A stretch of 64,000 nucleotides of DNA from Adiantum capillus-veneris (taxonomy: Eukaryota > Streptophyta > Polypodiopsida > Polypodiales > Pteridaceae). The notes under the pieces are model-generated. The model did no database searches. It worked only from the letters and a program-made list of their open reading frames with translations, and was not told the origin of the DNA. Position 1 is the first letter of the stretch. Each line of letters begins with the position of its first letter. Of the stretch, positions 11,584 through 24,783 are shown in pieces. Both the position numbers and the translations under genes were made by a program. The stretch spans positions 150,154,107 to 150,218,106 of the forward strand of contig CM043963.1 in the NCBI GenBank assembly GCA_014529385.2, read 5' to 3'.

Positions 11584-12240
11584 CCACTTGGTTGTCGCAT
11601 CGAAATTTGAGGGCACCATTATGTTAGTCTCATTGAGCTCTACATGTGGACTCTACATTACAAGCGATTTAGGAGCACCAAGCATCAAACTCCACAACCT
11701 TCCATGTGACATATCTCACCACCCCAATGTTGATTGTGATTTTGTTGATTATACGAGGTTCCCAAAATTTAGGAGAACCTTGTAGGCATGTTCTTGATGT
11801 CTGAGTTGGTGACCCTCCATTAGGCTACTGGAGAAAATTGTGTTTGTTTTCAATGCTCATATTTATTGTGAGTCTGACGAGCCAAATCTATTTCGTATAG
11901 TATAAGGATGTTGCCTTTTGAGTTTGGAGTCGTTTGGAGTTGATTTGCTAGTGGATTTGGATGTGCATGTGTGAAGGATTAGAGGAAAGATTCCAATTTT
12001 TAGTAGATAGAATGCACATTGGTGAACCTCAAAGTGGAGTGTACTATGTTCAAACAAGAGATTGACAACCTCTTGCCATGCCTCCATGCCCTAGTTGTGT
12101 CACTTGCTTCCCAAGATTGACAATTTTTAGTCTTTTTCCAAAATGTGATAGGTGTTGACCATTGGTTCCCGAGACAGGCATCAACCATGCATCCTAAGCA
12201 TATGCAAATCCATACGCAAAGACTATGAACCAAACCAAAG
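11584..12240. other. Unassigned stretch
   Basis: No supported coding region. A short open frame at 11504-11785 spans the end of the putative LTR and is not recognised. Confidence 0.4.
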
Positions 12241-12560
12241 CCTCTTCTCCCAAAAAAGCAACCTTGCTTTGGCTTATTCTCTATGAAGCCATGTGGAAGG
12301 TTCTAAACTTAGGGATCTTGTCCCATCTCTTTCTAAATTGTCCTTTCAATAAGCCCTTCTGGTAATCGGTTCTTAGAAGCTTAAGGCAATCCTTGTCTTG
12401 GAAATAGGTCTTGGATATAGAGTAGGAATCCCCTCAAAAGTGTGGAAATAGGTCTTGGATATAGAGTAGGAATCCCCTCAAAAGTGTGGAATCATATCAC
12501 AGCTGAATTTACTTGGGCAATTTGGAAGCAGAGAAATTTTTTTGTTCATGAAGGAGCCTA
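12241..12560 (+). pseudogene. LINE (L1-type) RT 3'-end relic
   Basis: Plus-strand translation gives PKKATLLWLILYEAMW, then SHLFLNCPFNKPFW, and after a gap TWAIWKQRNFFVHEG. This order resembles the zf-RVT region and the terminal W-x-RN-x-x-F block of plant LINE reverse transcriptases. Spacing is shorter than usual, with a stop after KPFW and a 44-bp tandem duplication between the two blocks. The catalytic RT core is not present. Assignment rests on motif resemblance only. Confidence 0.4.
12400..12487. repeat. 44-bp exact tandem duplication
   Basis: The unit starting GGAAATAGGTCTTGGATATA and ending CAAAAGTGT occurs twice head to tail with period 44 and no difference I can see, so it is recent relative to the decayed LINE relic around it. 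Confidence 0.9.
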
Positions 12561-13290
12561 CCTAACTTGAAGTTTTTTTTGGACGAAATCTCCCTACGGG
12601 TTGAGAAGTTGACCATTGATGAGTGCCGGATATATTTTTAAAGAAACAAAAAATGTTGGACATGGCCAGGAGACTTTCTCATGCTGTTGGTTTGGATGGC
12701 GAGCGTCACTATGTCAAGGACTACATCAAGGAAGAGATGGTGGAGAACATTGGCATTCTAGAAGACAGCTGAAAACACGATAAAAATCTCTTGACTCGAA
12801 TCAGAACTAAGCTCAATGCGCTCAAAGGATAGATGTTTGGTTTTATGTATGATTTATCCTTGACTAGTTACATATGGATTCCTACTTGATGTATGGTTCA
12901 TCCCTAGTATATGGTGTATCCTTGTCATATGGGGTATCCTTGGTTTATGGTGTATCCCTTTGCTCCTTTTGTGAGCAGATTTTTGTATGCTTTTTTGTTC
13001 TCTTCTAATTCAATTCCTGCATTCGTTTGGTTTTTTTTTTATAGATCCGCTACTCAACAATCAGGATTACACACAATGTTGATACACCAGCTCAAAAAAA
13101 TACCAAAGTACAATTCGATAAAAATGTGGTATCCGACTAGGTGGACGCTCGTATATTGTATTCGCTTAACATCCTTCCTAGCTTGTGTCATCCCTTGACA
13201 CGACCATGTGCAAGTTGGTCATTAGGGTGGTTTTCAGCTTTGTCTTTAAGGCTGGTCTTTTGCTTTGAATTTGCTTTGTAGCTTATGACA
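12561..13290. other. Spacer and possible 3' LTR of next relic
   Basis: A short plus-strand frame ending near 12771 (MLDMARRLSHAVGLDGERHY...) is not recognised. The right end is TTATGACA at 13290. On the minus strand this reads TGTCATAAGC directly after the purine tract AAGGAAGGGGGAAG (13291-13304), which is how an LTR starts after its polypurine tract. The other LTR boundary was not found. Confidence 0.35.
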
Positions 13291-15884
13291 CTTCCCCCTT
13301 CCTTGAGTGGTTCATATGTGATGTGTTCTGGTTGATATGGAGATGGGTTCTATTGTTGTTCAATTGTGTATTTGGTTGCATATTCTCCTTTGTGGTGGCC
13401 ACTTTGGGCAATGAGTTGGTGTTGACTGCCATTGTGGGAACTAAATTTCTTTGGGTTGCTGACTTGATGATGGACCTAGCTCTTGGTTCCACTGCAATAC
13501 GAGTCATGTGCAATATTTCATCAAGTTTGAATCACTGTGTGAGCTTCTTGGGATTGTTGTTGATAGCTCTCTTGATGAATCTATTATTGTGTGTTTGGTG
13601 TTCTTGTATGTCAGTCTTTGACTTGCCATTGTTTAATGGAGCTCCACTATTGCTCTCGAAGGTAAGAGTTGCTCTTGACAAGCATAGTTTTGACATGTAG
13701 TTGTTGCTCTAATTCTCTGACAATTGATTTGGGTAGCAAATTCCTTAGTGCTGATGTAGAAGGAATTACTTGTTCCAGGCTATTACTTTAGGCTTTTGTG
13801 CTTAAACATTCTTGTTTCCTTCAAAGTAGCCTTGAGCAGTGATTGACTCATTTGATGCTACCCACCTTGTCACCTGTGGTTGTTGAGATTGAACTTGTGG
13901 TTGGTGTATCCAAACTAAATCTTTCACTTTAATGTGCTCTTTGGATACTAACACTTGGTTGATTCTCTGTTTCTTTCTTTGTAGGCTTTATTGTGATGGA
14001 AACTTTGGTAGATAAACTTTTGGCTTAAGTTTCCATTGCATTGTTGATGGTTTGGCTTTTGATCTAGATGCTGATCAGAAAGTTTGATGGAGATTTGTTG
14101 AAGAGAAAGTTGACTCTCGGGGTTGATATGCTTCAATGGTTCTTTTAGCTTTACCTTTCTCCGCTATGGTTGTTCGTTTCTTTTTTGCATGGACTTGAGG
14201 TGCTTTTGGAACTATTCCTCTTGTTGTTGTTGAAGCTATTGGTTGTTGTCGAAAGAAGATGTTCATCCACTTGTTTGTCAAAACCAAACTCTCTTTGATG
14301 TGATGGGAGTCCATTATGTAGAAAGTGTTCGTGAACTCTCCAATAATCGACTTGAATACGGCTTATGCCACATCAAAGCTAGGAATTGGATTTTTATAAC
14401 TTGTGTACGCTACTTCTTCTAGCTTTATGATTGGCACCTTTTCAATCATTATCCACGTGCCATAAGACATTAGATTCTTTGTAGAATATGGGTGTATTGT
14501 TGTTGAACATATAATTTTGAGTCCTGTTTCTCCACATATGTTGAATTTGATCAGTGTAGGAGATAATCAATCTTCAACTTTACCCTTGTTCTTATCTTGA
14601 GCTTGACTTCATTGAATATCTGATGTTGAACTTGGAAACGTTGTTTCTTCATCTGCTTTCATTTGTACCTTTTTTAGAATCAAAATCTTCGAAACAACAT
14701 TTGTCAATTCTTCACGTAAGTCAAATATGACATATTCTTGTGGTTGATTTTCTTTCTTCATTTGTGCTTGTGCATGATGATTCGTGACATTTTTGTTTGT
14801 CTCACATTTTTGCTTTTATACTTACAATTTTCATTAGCTTCCTTCAACACCTTTAACATAGAATAGGAAACTATGTCATACCGTCCTTATCACAAAACTT
14901 TGTAGGCATTGTTTCATTTACACACACATCTAGAATATCCAAGATTTGGTCCCATCCAAAAGGTTCAAACAAATCTTCAAGAAATGGCTCTCAAACATGG
15001 TCTTTATCCTCTACTAATCTCCCTAGGATGTAATCTTCTTGCATCAGGGTTCCACTTTTGGATGCTCCACAAATCCAAAAATGTGCTTTTTTGTGCAATC
15101 GTGCATGTATTTCTTTTTCATGGAAAATAGTCAAGTCAAAATCTTCCACAAGAGTTTGATTAACATCTCTATAACTATGATCCTTGATGTTTACCCTCGT
15201 GGTAACACCCTAATGCCACAAGTAGAGGTGGTTGTAGCCCCAATCTTGCACCATTTTGAGTTGACGCATAAATGGTCGCCCCAAAATAACATCAAAATTG
15301 CTGCTCTTCCAAAATTCATTATGACAAAGGTACGCTCATACTCTATGCCGCATGAGGATACTATGATTTTTTCTAGTATACCCATTGGTCTCTCTACAAA
15401 TCCATGTGCAAGTTGCAATTTCATTTGTGTTTTGTTGCTAGCTAGTCTCCCCCATTTTTCCCATATCTCTTTTGTCGTTATGGCCACTGTAGCCCCGCTA
15501 TCAAGTATAGCAATCATTTTCACTCACTGGTGCTCTAGTGTCAAGGTGGTGTTTCCTTCTTCTCCTTCACAATAATCTCCCACCTTGTTCACAGGTATTG
15601 GTTTTGCTTGTGGTTTCTCTTGTGTCATTTTACTCGTTTGGTCATCTACGAGAATATTTTGAAGAGGAATTTTCATTCCCATCTTTGCTAGGATTTTTGC
15701 ACACTTCTCTCCATAGATGCGGTTTGATTTTCAATAACTCTAAGAGAGTAATTTTGCATTGTATAGGAGAAGACATGAGTTCATGAAGGATTTTAGTATC
15801 CATCATTTTTGGTGTGGATTTCCATGGCGACGATACCACAAGGTGACACAAATTATCATACCTAGCTCTTTTCCATACTTTCAT
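13291..15884 (-). mobile_element. Gypsy-like relic with protease
   Basis: Minus-strand remnant bounded on the left by a polypurine-like tract. It includes an aspartic protease (15191-15523). Upstream at 15642-15884 is a block reading SSPIQCKITLLELLKIKPHLW, a linker seen in gag-protease polyproteins. No reverse transcriptase or integrase motif could be found in 13300-15190, which holds only short frames. Confidence 0.5.
15191..15523 (-). pseudogene. Retroviral-type aspartic protease fragment
   Basis: A 110-codon frame begins with the active-site block AILDSGATVAITTKEIW, containing catalytic D-S-G. A hydrophobic stretch PMGILEKIIV and a flap-like FVIMNF follow, in the order seen in gypsy proteases and in the second protease of this window at 57547-58020 (GILDGGTGVSIVT ... 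PIGMLEDLKIKV ... FIVMDF). It is truncated and followed by stops. Role in a live element: cleavage of the gag polyprotein. Confidence 0.65.
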
Positions 15885-16660
15885 TAGGTGGAATCTACAA
15901 ATATTCCACTTGATCTGTAGGTCAAGGCTAGTGGACTAAAATTAGCATGCATGCAACAATCGAGCTCAAAATTAGGATGTCATGGTCAATGGGAACACCT
16001 TTTGTTGACATGTGCATGTGGGAGGTTACCTGTAGGGCAAATGAGGCCCTCCATTTAAAAATAAAATCCCTTGCATGTATGCTCTCGCATTGCTTCCAGC
16101 TAAGAGCCTCGCGTGCCATCTGCCTCCTTAGGGCCCCCCTCCCTACTTTCCACCTGCCCTGGCCTCCCTATCCTCATCACCTTGCCCACCATTTGGCACC
16201 CATCCTAGTTTCCTATTTCATCCCAAAGCAGGTATCTATAAAGATATACCTTAATCAATGAGAGTCCCAGAATTGTAGTAGATGGTCTTCGCCATCTGTA
16301 TGCATAAAATTTTCCAGTGAATTACATCAAAATATGTTTATGGTCATGAGTTCTTAGTATTCATTTTTGCTTGCTATGTAAGTATAATAAAAGTGTCCTT
16401 CCATCTAATATGCCAATAAATGGGTGCAATCTTTTTTTTGGCTATGCGAGTATTGAAGTATCCTTCCATCTAATATGCCAAAACGATTTGGTTTGAGCTT
16501 TTATTGAGAGGAGACCCTCCCTTTGGATCAAAGAGAAAACGAAAGGTGAAGCAAAGGGCAATGGATGAGGTACCTCAAGTCGCAGCTAGCATGCGTGGGG
16601 GAAAGGTCACCCGACATGTGGTCCATCAGCACGACACGACCATGAGGAGCCATGAAGGAT
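15885..16660. other. Unassigned stretch
   Basis: No supported gene. Short frames on both strands overlap one another without recognisable domains. Confidence 0.4.
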
Positions 16661-16816
16661 CTATGCAACACGATCAGGAGGGTGAAAGTTGGGGAAGGGC
16701 ACCAACAATGTTTTTTTAATGTGTGTTACCATGTAGGCCTATGCAACACGATCAGGAGGGTGAAAGTTGGGGAAGGGCACCGACAATGTTTTTTTAATGT
16801 GTGTTACCATGTAGGC
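16661..16816. repeat. 78-bp tandem duplication
   Basis: Two adjacent copies of a 78-bp unit beginning CTATGCAACACGATCAGG and ending ACCATGTAGGC differ at a single visible base (ACCAACAATG versus ACCGACAATG). The high identity implies a recent event in otherwise unassigned DNA. Confidence 0.9.
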
Positions 16817-18959
16817 AACCAAATCTCCATGGTGGGATGGTTAGTGGAGACATCTCGTCTTTGTCTACACTCGTCCGTGCTTGATTCTTGCTGGATGTTC
16901 CTTTTGGCCTCGTTGCTATCCGAGAAGATTCGATAGAGGAGTCTGCATAGATTTCATCTACTAATGAATGGTGAATCAAGCCAAATATGTAGTAGTGATT
17001 CTAAATTCTACATTAATTAGGTAGAATCTTGTCGGATGCCACCTTGGGAAGGAAGTTGGAAAGAAACGTGAAGCCTAGAATCATGTAAGCCAGAGCAAGG
17101 AGACAGTTGACAGAAGCACATCCACAAATGTGGCAAGAGCGAGAGGTGGCAGGTGGAATGAATAGGGGCATTGCAAGTGACGGGAAGAAGCCATTCTAGC
17201 AAGACAAAGCTACACATGCATAGGTACGCATAATGAAATTGTTTTTTTAAAATTGATAAGGGCTTATGGATAAGCAGCATGCGCGCAGTGCTTGACTAGT
17301 CTAGGCTAGTGCTGCAATAATTGTCTACATAAAGCTATCTATTTTCGAATCCAAAAATTGTCACAAAATTTAATTTTGGTCTACTTAAAAGATTTTATCT
17401 CTCTAGAATTGACCATTTCAAACAAAGAAAATAAGAAGAGTGGAACAACCAAGATTACGAAGACAACTCTCATGTGCATTTTGGACCTTAGGTTGCCAAA
17501 AGGGTGAAGCAAAATTCAAAGGTGCCAATGCAATTAGAATAAGCTACATCTCAAGAACTTAGGGTGTCAAAAGGATGTGCAACCTTTAGAAGGAATTCTT
17601 TCTAAAATTAAATGTGCTTTTGCAAAACTAAAATAAATTAAAAGCAGGTCATAAATGCTCCAAAAGTATGCACGAATCGCAGTTAAAAGGGAGCTTCAGT
17701 AAAGCTTGGAAACCCCTAATTATCCATGCTCACCCATCTCTGAAGGAGGAGTGGTGGATACTCTTCAAAAGGAAAGTAGTGGGTAAATAACTAAAGGAAA
17801 GGTCTAGAACTGGCTGAATTGCCAAAAAGAGACCTGGTGAGACTATTTTTGGATTATCTTATGATAGAGAGACGCTCTTAAAAAATGGTATTCATTGCAA
17901 ACCAGAAACAACAAGATCTACTGCTTTCATGTTGAGCACTTTTTGAACAGAGGAGTCAAAGAGGGTGAAAAACGAAAATTATTGTTGCACAAGAGGCTGC
18001 TTGCAGCTTGCAGAGAAAGGGTTATGCCTCTCAAAACGCTCACTATTCTCTCTCTCTCTCTCCAAAAAAAAAAAAAAAAGATCTCCATAGCTACTATGCT
18101 TGTTATGGCTCTCTTTGAGCTTATGCATCTATGGTATCACTTTCACGCTCAATCATGTCTACTAGTTTTTGCAACAACATCTTTGATCGCCAGTTTTGGA
18201 GAAGATGATGAACCATGCATAAAAGTCTGTAAGTAAAGCTCTTCTAAAGAGAAGCATGCACATGTTTTTGAAGTATTTTGTGTGTTTTTGTGATGCATCT
18301 ACAAGAGGAAGAAGGGATGTCTAAGATGGAAAAAGATGACGCTTCTGCAAAGAGAGGACTTTGTGAGTGAGTCTTATGTTCCTAATCAAAGAAGGCTGAA
18401 AATATTGGCTTGTGATCAAAGAAAGCCATTATGTTGGCACTATGCTAGAACCACCTTATGGGCAAGATGATGTACATGATTGTATTTAGCTTTTTGTAAC
18501 CTTTCATAATGCAAAAAGCCCTACGTGTGTTTCTTTTTTTTTGGGCGGGAGGAGGGGTCAGCCATTTCGACCTTCAATATTATGTCGTCTTCTCTTTCCC
18601 TCTCCGTCTCTAAGTTTCTAGTATGGTTATGTGATTTATGTGTGAATCTTTTATTATTTGATCATGTTCAAGAGATGGTGGCAGTCTATTATACCCAAAT
18701 TTTGTTACAAAAACCATCTTCAACTTCTACAGGCAAAGCTATCAGGGAATGGATTCCAGCATAGAAGAATATACAAGGTGCTGCTTTGGGCATTTGGTAG
18801 AAAAAGGAAAACGTTTGGTTTTGGGAGGAGGGGGGAGGCAAGGAAATTCATCAAGTTGCTTACCTAGAATCAGATTAGATTCCATGTCAACCTTGAGGGA
18901 AATTAAAAGAGAAAGGGACCAGGTGGATGCTAGACAGAGTAGGTGCGCACGTGGAAGGA
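16817..18959. other. Unassigned stretch
   Basis: No gene or element boundary could be supported over about 2.1 kb. It contains a short CT run and an A16 run at about 18046-18079 and a T-rich run at about 18530-18542. Open frames here are short and unrecognised. Confidence 0.4.
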
Positions 18960-19141
18960 CCCGAGAGGGAGAGGACTCTCATGAATAAATGGCACAAGGT
19001 CTTGAATGAAGACCCCGCCATGGGATCAACAACGCACGACAGACGGGGGGATCTCGAGGAAATCGGACGGTGAAAAAAACGACGGGTCACCCCCAGGGAT
19101 TCGAACCCACACAATAGGCGTTGTGGCAGCCCAATGAGCTA
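18960..19141 (-). mobile_element. SINE-like sequence with tRNA-type promoter
   Basis: On the minus strand an RNA polymerase III A box, TAGCTCATTGG (19131-19141), fits TRGYNNANNGG. A B box, GTTCGAATC (19098-19106), fits GWTCRANNC. They are 24 nt apart. The cloverleaf is poor: the anticodon-type stem CACAA/TTGTG forms but the D arm does not, so this is a tRNA-derived head rather than a tRNA gene. About 70 bp of the body (18960-19032) reappear inverted at 19310-19380. No target duplication or tail was identified. Confidence 0.45.
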
Positions 19142-19309
19142 AATGTGCATGCGTGTTAATTTCACTGAAATGGATGCGTGTTCCCGTGTACTTATGCTTG
19201 TCTCAGTTTACACCTTGGGTGTCCGAGTTTACAAAAATATGTCTGAGTTTACTTTTTAAACATCAAACATTCAGGCGTGCCTATGCTTTTGTGCGTGCAG
19301 TCTTCGTCC

Positions 19310-19380
19310 GTGGATCCCATGCGGGGTCTTCTTTCAAGACCCCATGCCATTTTGTCCTGAGAGGGGAGAGGACTAGGGGA
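19310..19380 (+). repeat. Inverted partner of the SINE-like body
   Basis: GGATCCCATGCGGGGTCTTC, then TTCAAGACC, ATGCCATTT and GAGGGGAGAGGACT follow the same order as the reverse complement of 18960-19032. The two arms lie about 280 nt apart and could form a stem if transcribed together. The tRNA-like head is missing in this copy. Confidence 0.55.
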
Positions 19381-20719
<1,339 letters not shown>

Positions 20720-20720
20720 A

Positions 20721-20732
20721 TGGTTTCAGAGT
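20721..20732 (+). promoter_or_regulatory. Primer binding site, tRNA-iMet type
   Basis: TGGTTTCAGAGT differs at two positions from TGGTATCAGAGC. It lies just upstream of the gypsy H gag in the right orientation. Confidence 0.45.
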
Positions 20733-20759
20733 GAGGTCCTCTCTATTCCTTTCTTAAGG

Positions 20760-21727
20760 AGAGACGGTCCTTGGCAAAAAGAAACATGTCATGTGGGAGG
20801 ACAAGCAGAAGAGCTCAAGCAGCTCAGGCGACAATTGGTAGAATTGCAAGCCGCACTTGCTCAGCCAAAAGTGCAGAAAGTTCTTAAAGACCCTTAAGGG
20901 AAAGCAAAGATGGTGGGAGAGCCATCTCAGAATCCCTAGTTTTAACTCAGGAAATACCTCTGACTGGGGCTCCAACACGGCCCTAGAGGGATCCTCCAGT
21001 GGGAACATCCCGACAGCACGAAGAAGATTCAATCCCTTTGCCAAATTACTCTTTTATGAAAAACCTAGATAATATCGTTCTTGATGAGGATCTCCAATTG
21101 CATCTAGATGAGGTTGTAGAAAAACCAATGGAGCCAAAAAAAAAAAAAAATGAGGATCAAAGGAAGAGTCGACACAGAATTCTTATGCACATAGATTCCA
21201 AAGCCATCTCCAAGAACCGGTTTCAACACCACAAGAAGACATTCAAAGTCGAAGATAAACATGTCAAATTTGAATTCTATAATGGAAGCAAGATTGTTAC
21301 TAAGGCTCTTGCTTTCATTCAATAATTGAGGTGGCCTTTGCATAAGGTAACTTCTTAGAATGCTCAAAATTGTTCTATGTTAGCATGTATCTAAAGGATA
21401 CAACTAGCAATTGGTGGCTTATCACATGGAAAAACATAATCCAAAGACTAGGAGGAGTTCAAAAAGGAGTTCTATGCTCAATTCCGTCCCCTTGAATTTG
21501 ACAAAGAAGTGAAGAAAGAATGGGATTGGCTCTCTCAAAAAGAGAATGAAGTTGTGTTTGACTACATCGACAAATTATGGGAGGTCCTCCTCAAGGTCAC
21601 TCCCTTTATGAAAGTTCTTGTTGAAGAGAAGGTGTGCAAGTTTGAAGCTGGACTCCAATTGGTCCTTCAGAAAAGCGTGAAGTTAACACTCTTCAAATTA
21701 TGATGCAGTCTAACCTAGTAGCCGTCA
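20760..21727 (+). pseudogene. gypsy H gag, 5' part
   Basis: Retrotransposon capsid signature: KFEFYNGSKIVTKALAFIQ, then EEFKKEFYAQFRPLEFDKE, WDWLSQKENEVVFDYIDKLW and EEKVCKFEAGL. The N-terminal leader has a coiled-coil-like EELKQLRRQLVELQAAL (about 20805-20860). Several stops and frameshifts occur, for example after AFIQ at 21325. The frame is cut at about 21727 by the copia-2 insertion. Confidence 0.8.
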
Positions 21728-21875
21728 TGTCTTGTGGTGAGTGCAAGAGAGGAAAGGAGAGAAGGGAAGGGGATGCAGGAGACACACAGCTTTTGGGTGA
21801 GAGTGAGTAACTCTCTTATCGTTATTCTCCTTTATGAACAAAAAGGGCCACGAGCCATTGGCCTGAAACCTAACA
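21728..21875 (-). repeat. 3' LTR of copia-2
   Basis: TGTCTTGTGGTGAG ... GCCTGAAACCTAACA, 148 bp. It matches 28052-28219 with substitutions and about 20 bp of gaps. On the minus strand it is preceded by the polypurine tract TTTCAAGTGGGAGAT. Confidence 0.85.
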
Positions 21876-21909
21876 ATCTCCCACTTGAAAGCCAACGTGG
21901 CCTAAGTGG

Positions 21910-23387
21910 CTAAAGAACGTAGGGGCTACTATGTACACATGTACAAAACGTTAAGCATGACCCTATCTTCACCCTACGCCCATCATCTCTATGCAATGTG
22001 CGAACCGCTCTAAGGCTAGGCTTTTTGTTAGAGCATCCACTGGGTTTTTCATCCCTTTGAACTTTGACTAACTCAATGTGTTTGCTAGCCAAAATATCTC
22101 GTACCACATGATACTTGACCTCTATGTGTTTTGACTTGGAGTGAAACACAAGGTTCTTTGCTACGCAATCATACTGACTGTCACAATGTAGCACTAGAGT
22201 CTAGTGTATACCAAGGTCTCCCACTAGACGAGATAACCACACAGCTTCCTTACTGGAACTAGAAATTGCAACATACTCTGTCTCATTGGTGGAAGACAAG
22301 TGCAATTCTAGATACATGGTCTCCAAGAAACTGGCACTCTAGTGAACAAAAAAATGTAGCCAAATGTGGATCGCCTAGTGTCCACACAACTCGCATAATT
22401 TGAATTAGTGTATCCAACTATGGATGCATCACTATTCCCAAAGCATAAGCACTTGCCAGTTGAGCCCTTGATGGATCTCAAGATGTGCTTCACTGCTTCC
22501 CAATGCTTCCTGCCTCGATTTTCCATAAACCTGTTGACCACTCCCACTACATATGCAATGTCTAGCCATGTGCTAGCCATGGTGAACATGAGACAACAAA
22601 CTACGAAAGAATATGGCACCTTTGCGATCTCTGCCTTTTCAGCATCCAATTTGGGACAATCATTCTTGCTATGTTTTTTGTATGCTGCCATTGGGGTACT
22701 CAATGCTTTCCCCCCTTGCATATTAAAATGTTGCAAGACCTTGTGAATATACTCTTCCTGCGAAAGTTCAAGTATACCATGTTTGCGATCTCTCTTGATA
22801 TGCATACCAAGAAAGTGATGTACATTGCCCAAATCTTTCACTGCAAACTGCTTGCGTAAGGCATCCTTGAGAAACGCAATCTCATATTTTGACTTCTTTG
22901 CTATGAGCATATCATCCATGTACAAAATTAGAATGATGAGGGAACCATCGTTCAACCTCTTTGTGTACAAGCAGTGATGTTCTTGGCTCCGTACGTAACC
23001 TTGGGACTGAATGTACTTATCAAACTTGATGTATGATTGCCTTGAGCCTTGCTGCAATCCATACAAAGCTTTCTTGAGTCTACACACTAAGTTTGTCCAT
23101 GTTGGCTTCTCATGCTTTATCGCAAAACCCTCTGGTTGTTTCATGTAAAAATCTTCTTCAAGATTTATATGAAGAAACGTTGTCTTCACATCCATTTGGA
23201 CCAATTCCAAGTCCTTGATGGCTACTAGGCCAAGCACAAGATGCAATGTAGTCATCTTGACCACTAGAGAAAAGATTTCATCAAAATCCATGCCTTTTGT
23301 TTGCTTGAACCCTTTAGCAACCAATCTAGCCTTATACTTAGGCTCGGGATCATCTGTGATATACTTCTTCTTGTACACCATTTGCAT
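21910..23387 (-). pseudogene. copia-2 reverse transcriptase and RNase H
   Basis: The RT is open for 359 codons (22308-23387): KYKARLVAKGFKQTKGMDFD, SLVVKMTTLHLVL, QMDVKTTFLHINL and the catalytic ILYMDDML (a YMDD variant of YVDD). The RNase H part reads GYTNSNYASCVDTRRST, where the family normally has D-S-D-Y-A-G, so both catalytic Asp are Asn. A frameshift then precedes the C-terminal part at 21910-22194, with LHCDSQYDCVAKNLVFHSKSKHIEV. The enzyme would lack RNase H activity even if translated. Confidence 0.88.
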
Positions 23388-23851
23388 GGCAATGCCTATT
23401 TACATGTAGGTAACTCTGTCAATTCCCAAGTTTCATTAACTAAAATCGAGCTATACTAAAATTGCATAGCCTCTTCCCACTTCACGCTATCATCCATTTG
23501 AATGGACTCTTTGTAGCAAGTGGGTTCACGACAATTAGTGACTAGTAAGTAGTCTAATCCTAGCTCAAAACGCTCAGGTGCACGAATGTACGAGTAGATC
23601 TCCAAAGTGCCTCACTGCTAGATTATGCTCTCTGCAAAGCAACATGTGTGTGTGTACTAGTGGAAGGTGCATCACTAGCACGTCCAACATTCCGTGTAAC
23701 TGGTAGTGAGGTAACATCCTCAAACTGTACTCTACGATACTCAATGTCTTTCACTGGATTTCTATGTAGACTCGTTGAATATCACTTGTGAGTTGCGTAT
23801 AACCTTCTTAGATTTCGGGTCTCCGTCTACCCCATATCCAATGAAGATGCA

Positions 23852-24265
23852 CTATTGTAATTTGGGGTCCACCTTTTGTCTAAGCGCTTTTGGTACATGT
23901 GAGAATGTCTCACACCCAAACGCACATAACCTGTCATAATTGGGCTCTTTGCTTGTCCACATCTCTTGCAATACCTTGTACTTTAGTGGTGTCCTAAGTG
24001 ACCGATTGATTAAGTAAGCAGCCGTTATAACAGCTTCTCCCCAAAATTCTTGAGGTAAGTTGGTCGTAGAAAACATAGAAGTGACCCATTCCTGAATGGT
24101 TCTATTCATTCTCTCAGCCATACCGTTTTGGGCAGGTGTGTAAGGTGTGGTAAAACTATCTTCTAATGCCTCTTTACTGCAAAAGTCCTTGAACTCGGAG
24201 AAAATGTAGTCTTTACTGTCACTGCACAAAGCTTTAATCTTTCTACCCGATTGGTTCTCCACCAA
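23852..24265 (-). pseudogene. copia-2 integrase, C-terminal core
   Basis: Visible blocks are LCSDSKDYIFSEFKDFC, TPAQNGMAERMNRTIQE and RLCAFGCETFSHVPK. The catalytic Asp (in CSD) and Glu (in MAER) remain, but the GGE after the Asp is changed to KDY. The N-terminal HHCC part and first Asp are in broken frames at 24300-24780. Confidence 0.85.
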
Positions 24266-24783
24266 TGCTAAAAACTTTTAAAAAACACTAAAGACATCGC
24301 TCTTTTGCTTCAAGATATAAACCCACATCTTTCTAGTAGAGTTGTCTATGAATGTTAGGAAGTATAATGCTCCCCCTAGAGACTTGATTGGCATAGGTCC
24401 GCACAAGTTGCATGAACAAGATCTACAGGACTCCCTAACTCCTTGTCCAAAGGCGCTGATGTCAACCTAGTCTGTTTGCCATAGATATAATGCTCACATT
24501 AAGAGAAGTTAGAGTAATTTAACATAGGGATATAGCCAAAATGATGAAAGACTTTCATTCCCTTTTGACTCATATGTCCTAGCATGTCACAACTCTGTAG
24601 ACGGTAGCTCGACTAGACAAATAGAATTCTCTTTCACAGAAGAGACATAAAGTAAGTACAATGAGCCAAACTTCTAGCCTTTAAGCTTGACCAGATTTGC
24701 CTTCTTGATAATCCAAGAACCATGAGAAAATATGGTAGTGTAACCCAAATCATCTAGCTATCCAATTGACATCAAACTCTTTG

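Noticed and set aside
13323-13700. 125-codon plus-strand frame rich in hydrophobic residues as a membrane protein
   Set aside because: It runs antisense through a minus-strand retroelement relic; hydrophobicity is a reverse-complement effect and no family is recognised.
19060-19160. A functional tRNA gene on the minus strand
   Set aside because: A and B boxes match, but the D arm and T stem do not pair properly and the acceptor stem is absent, so only a tRNA-like head is supported.
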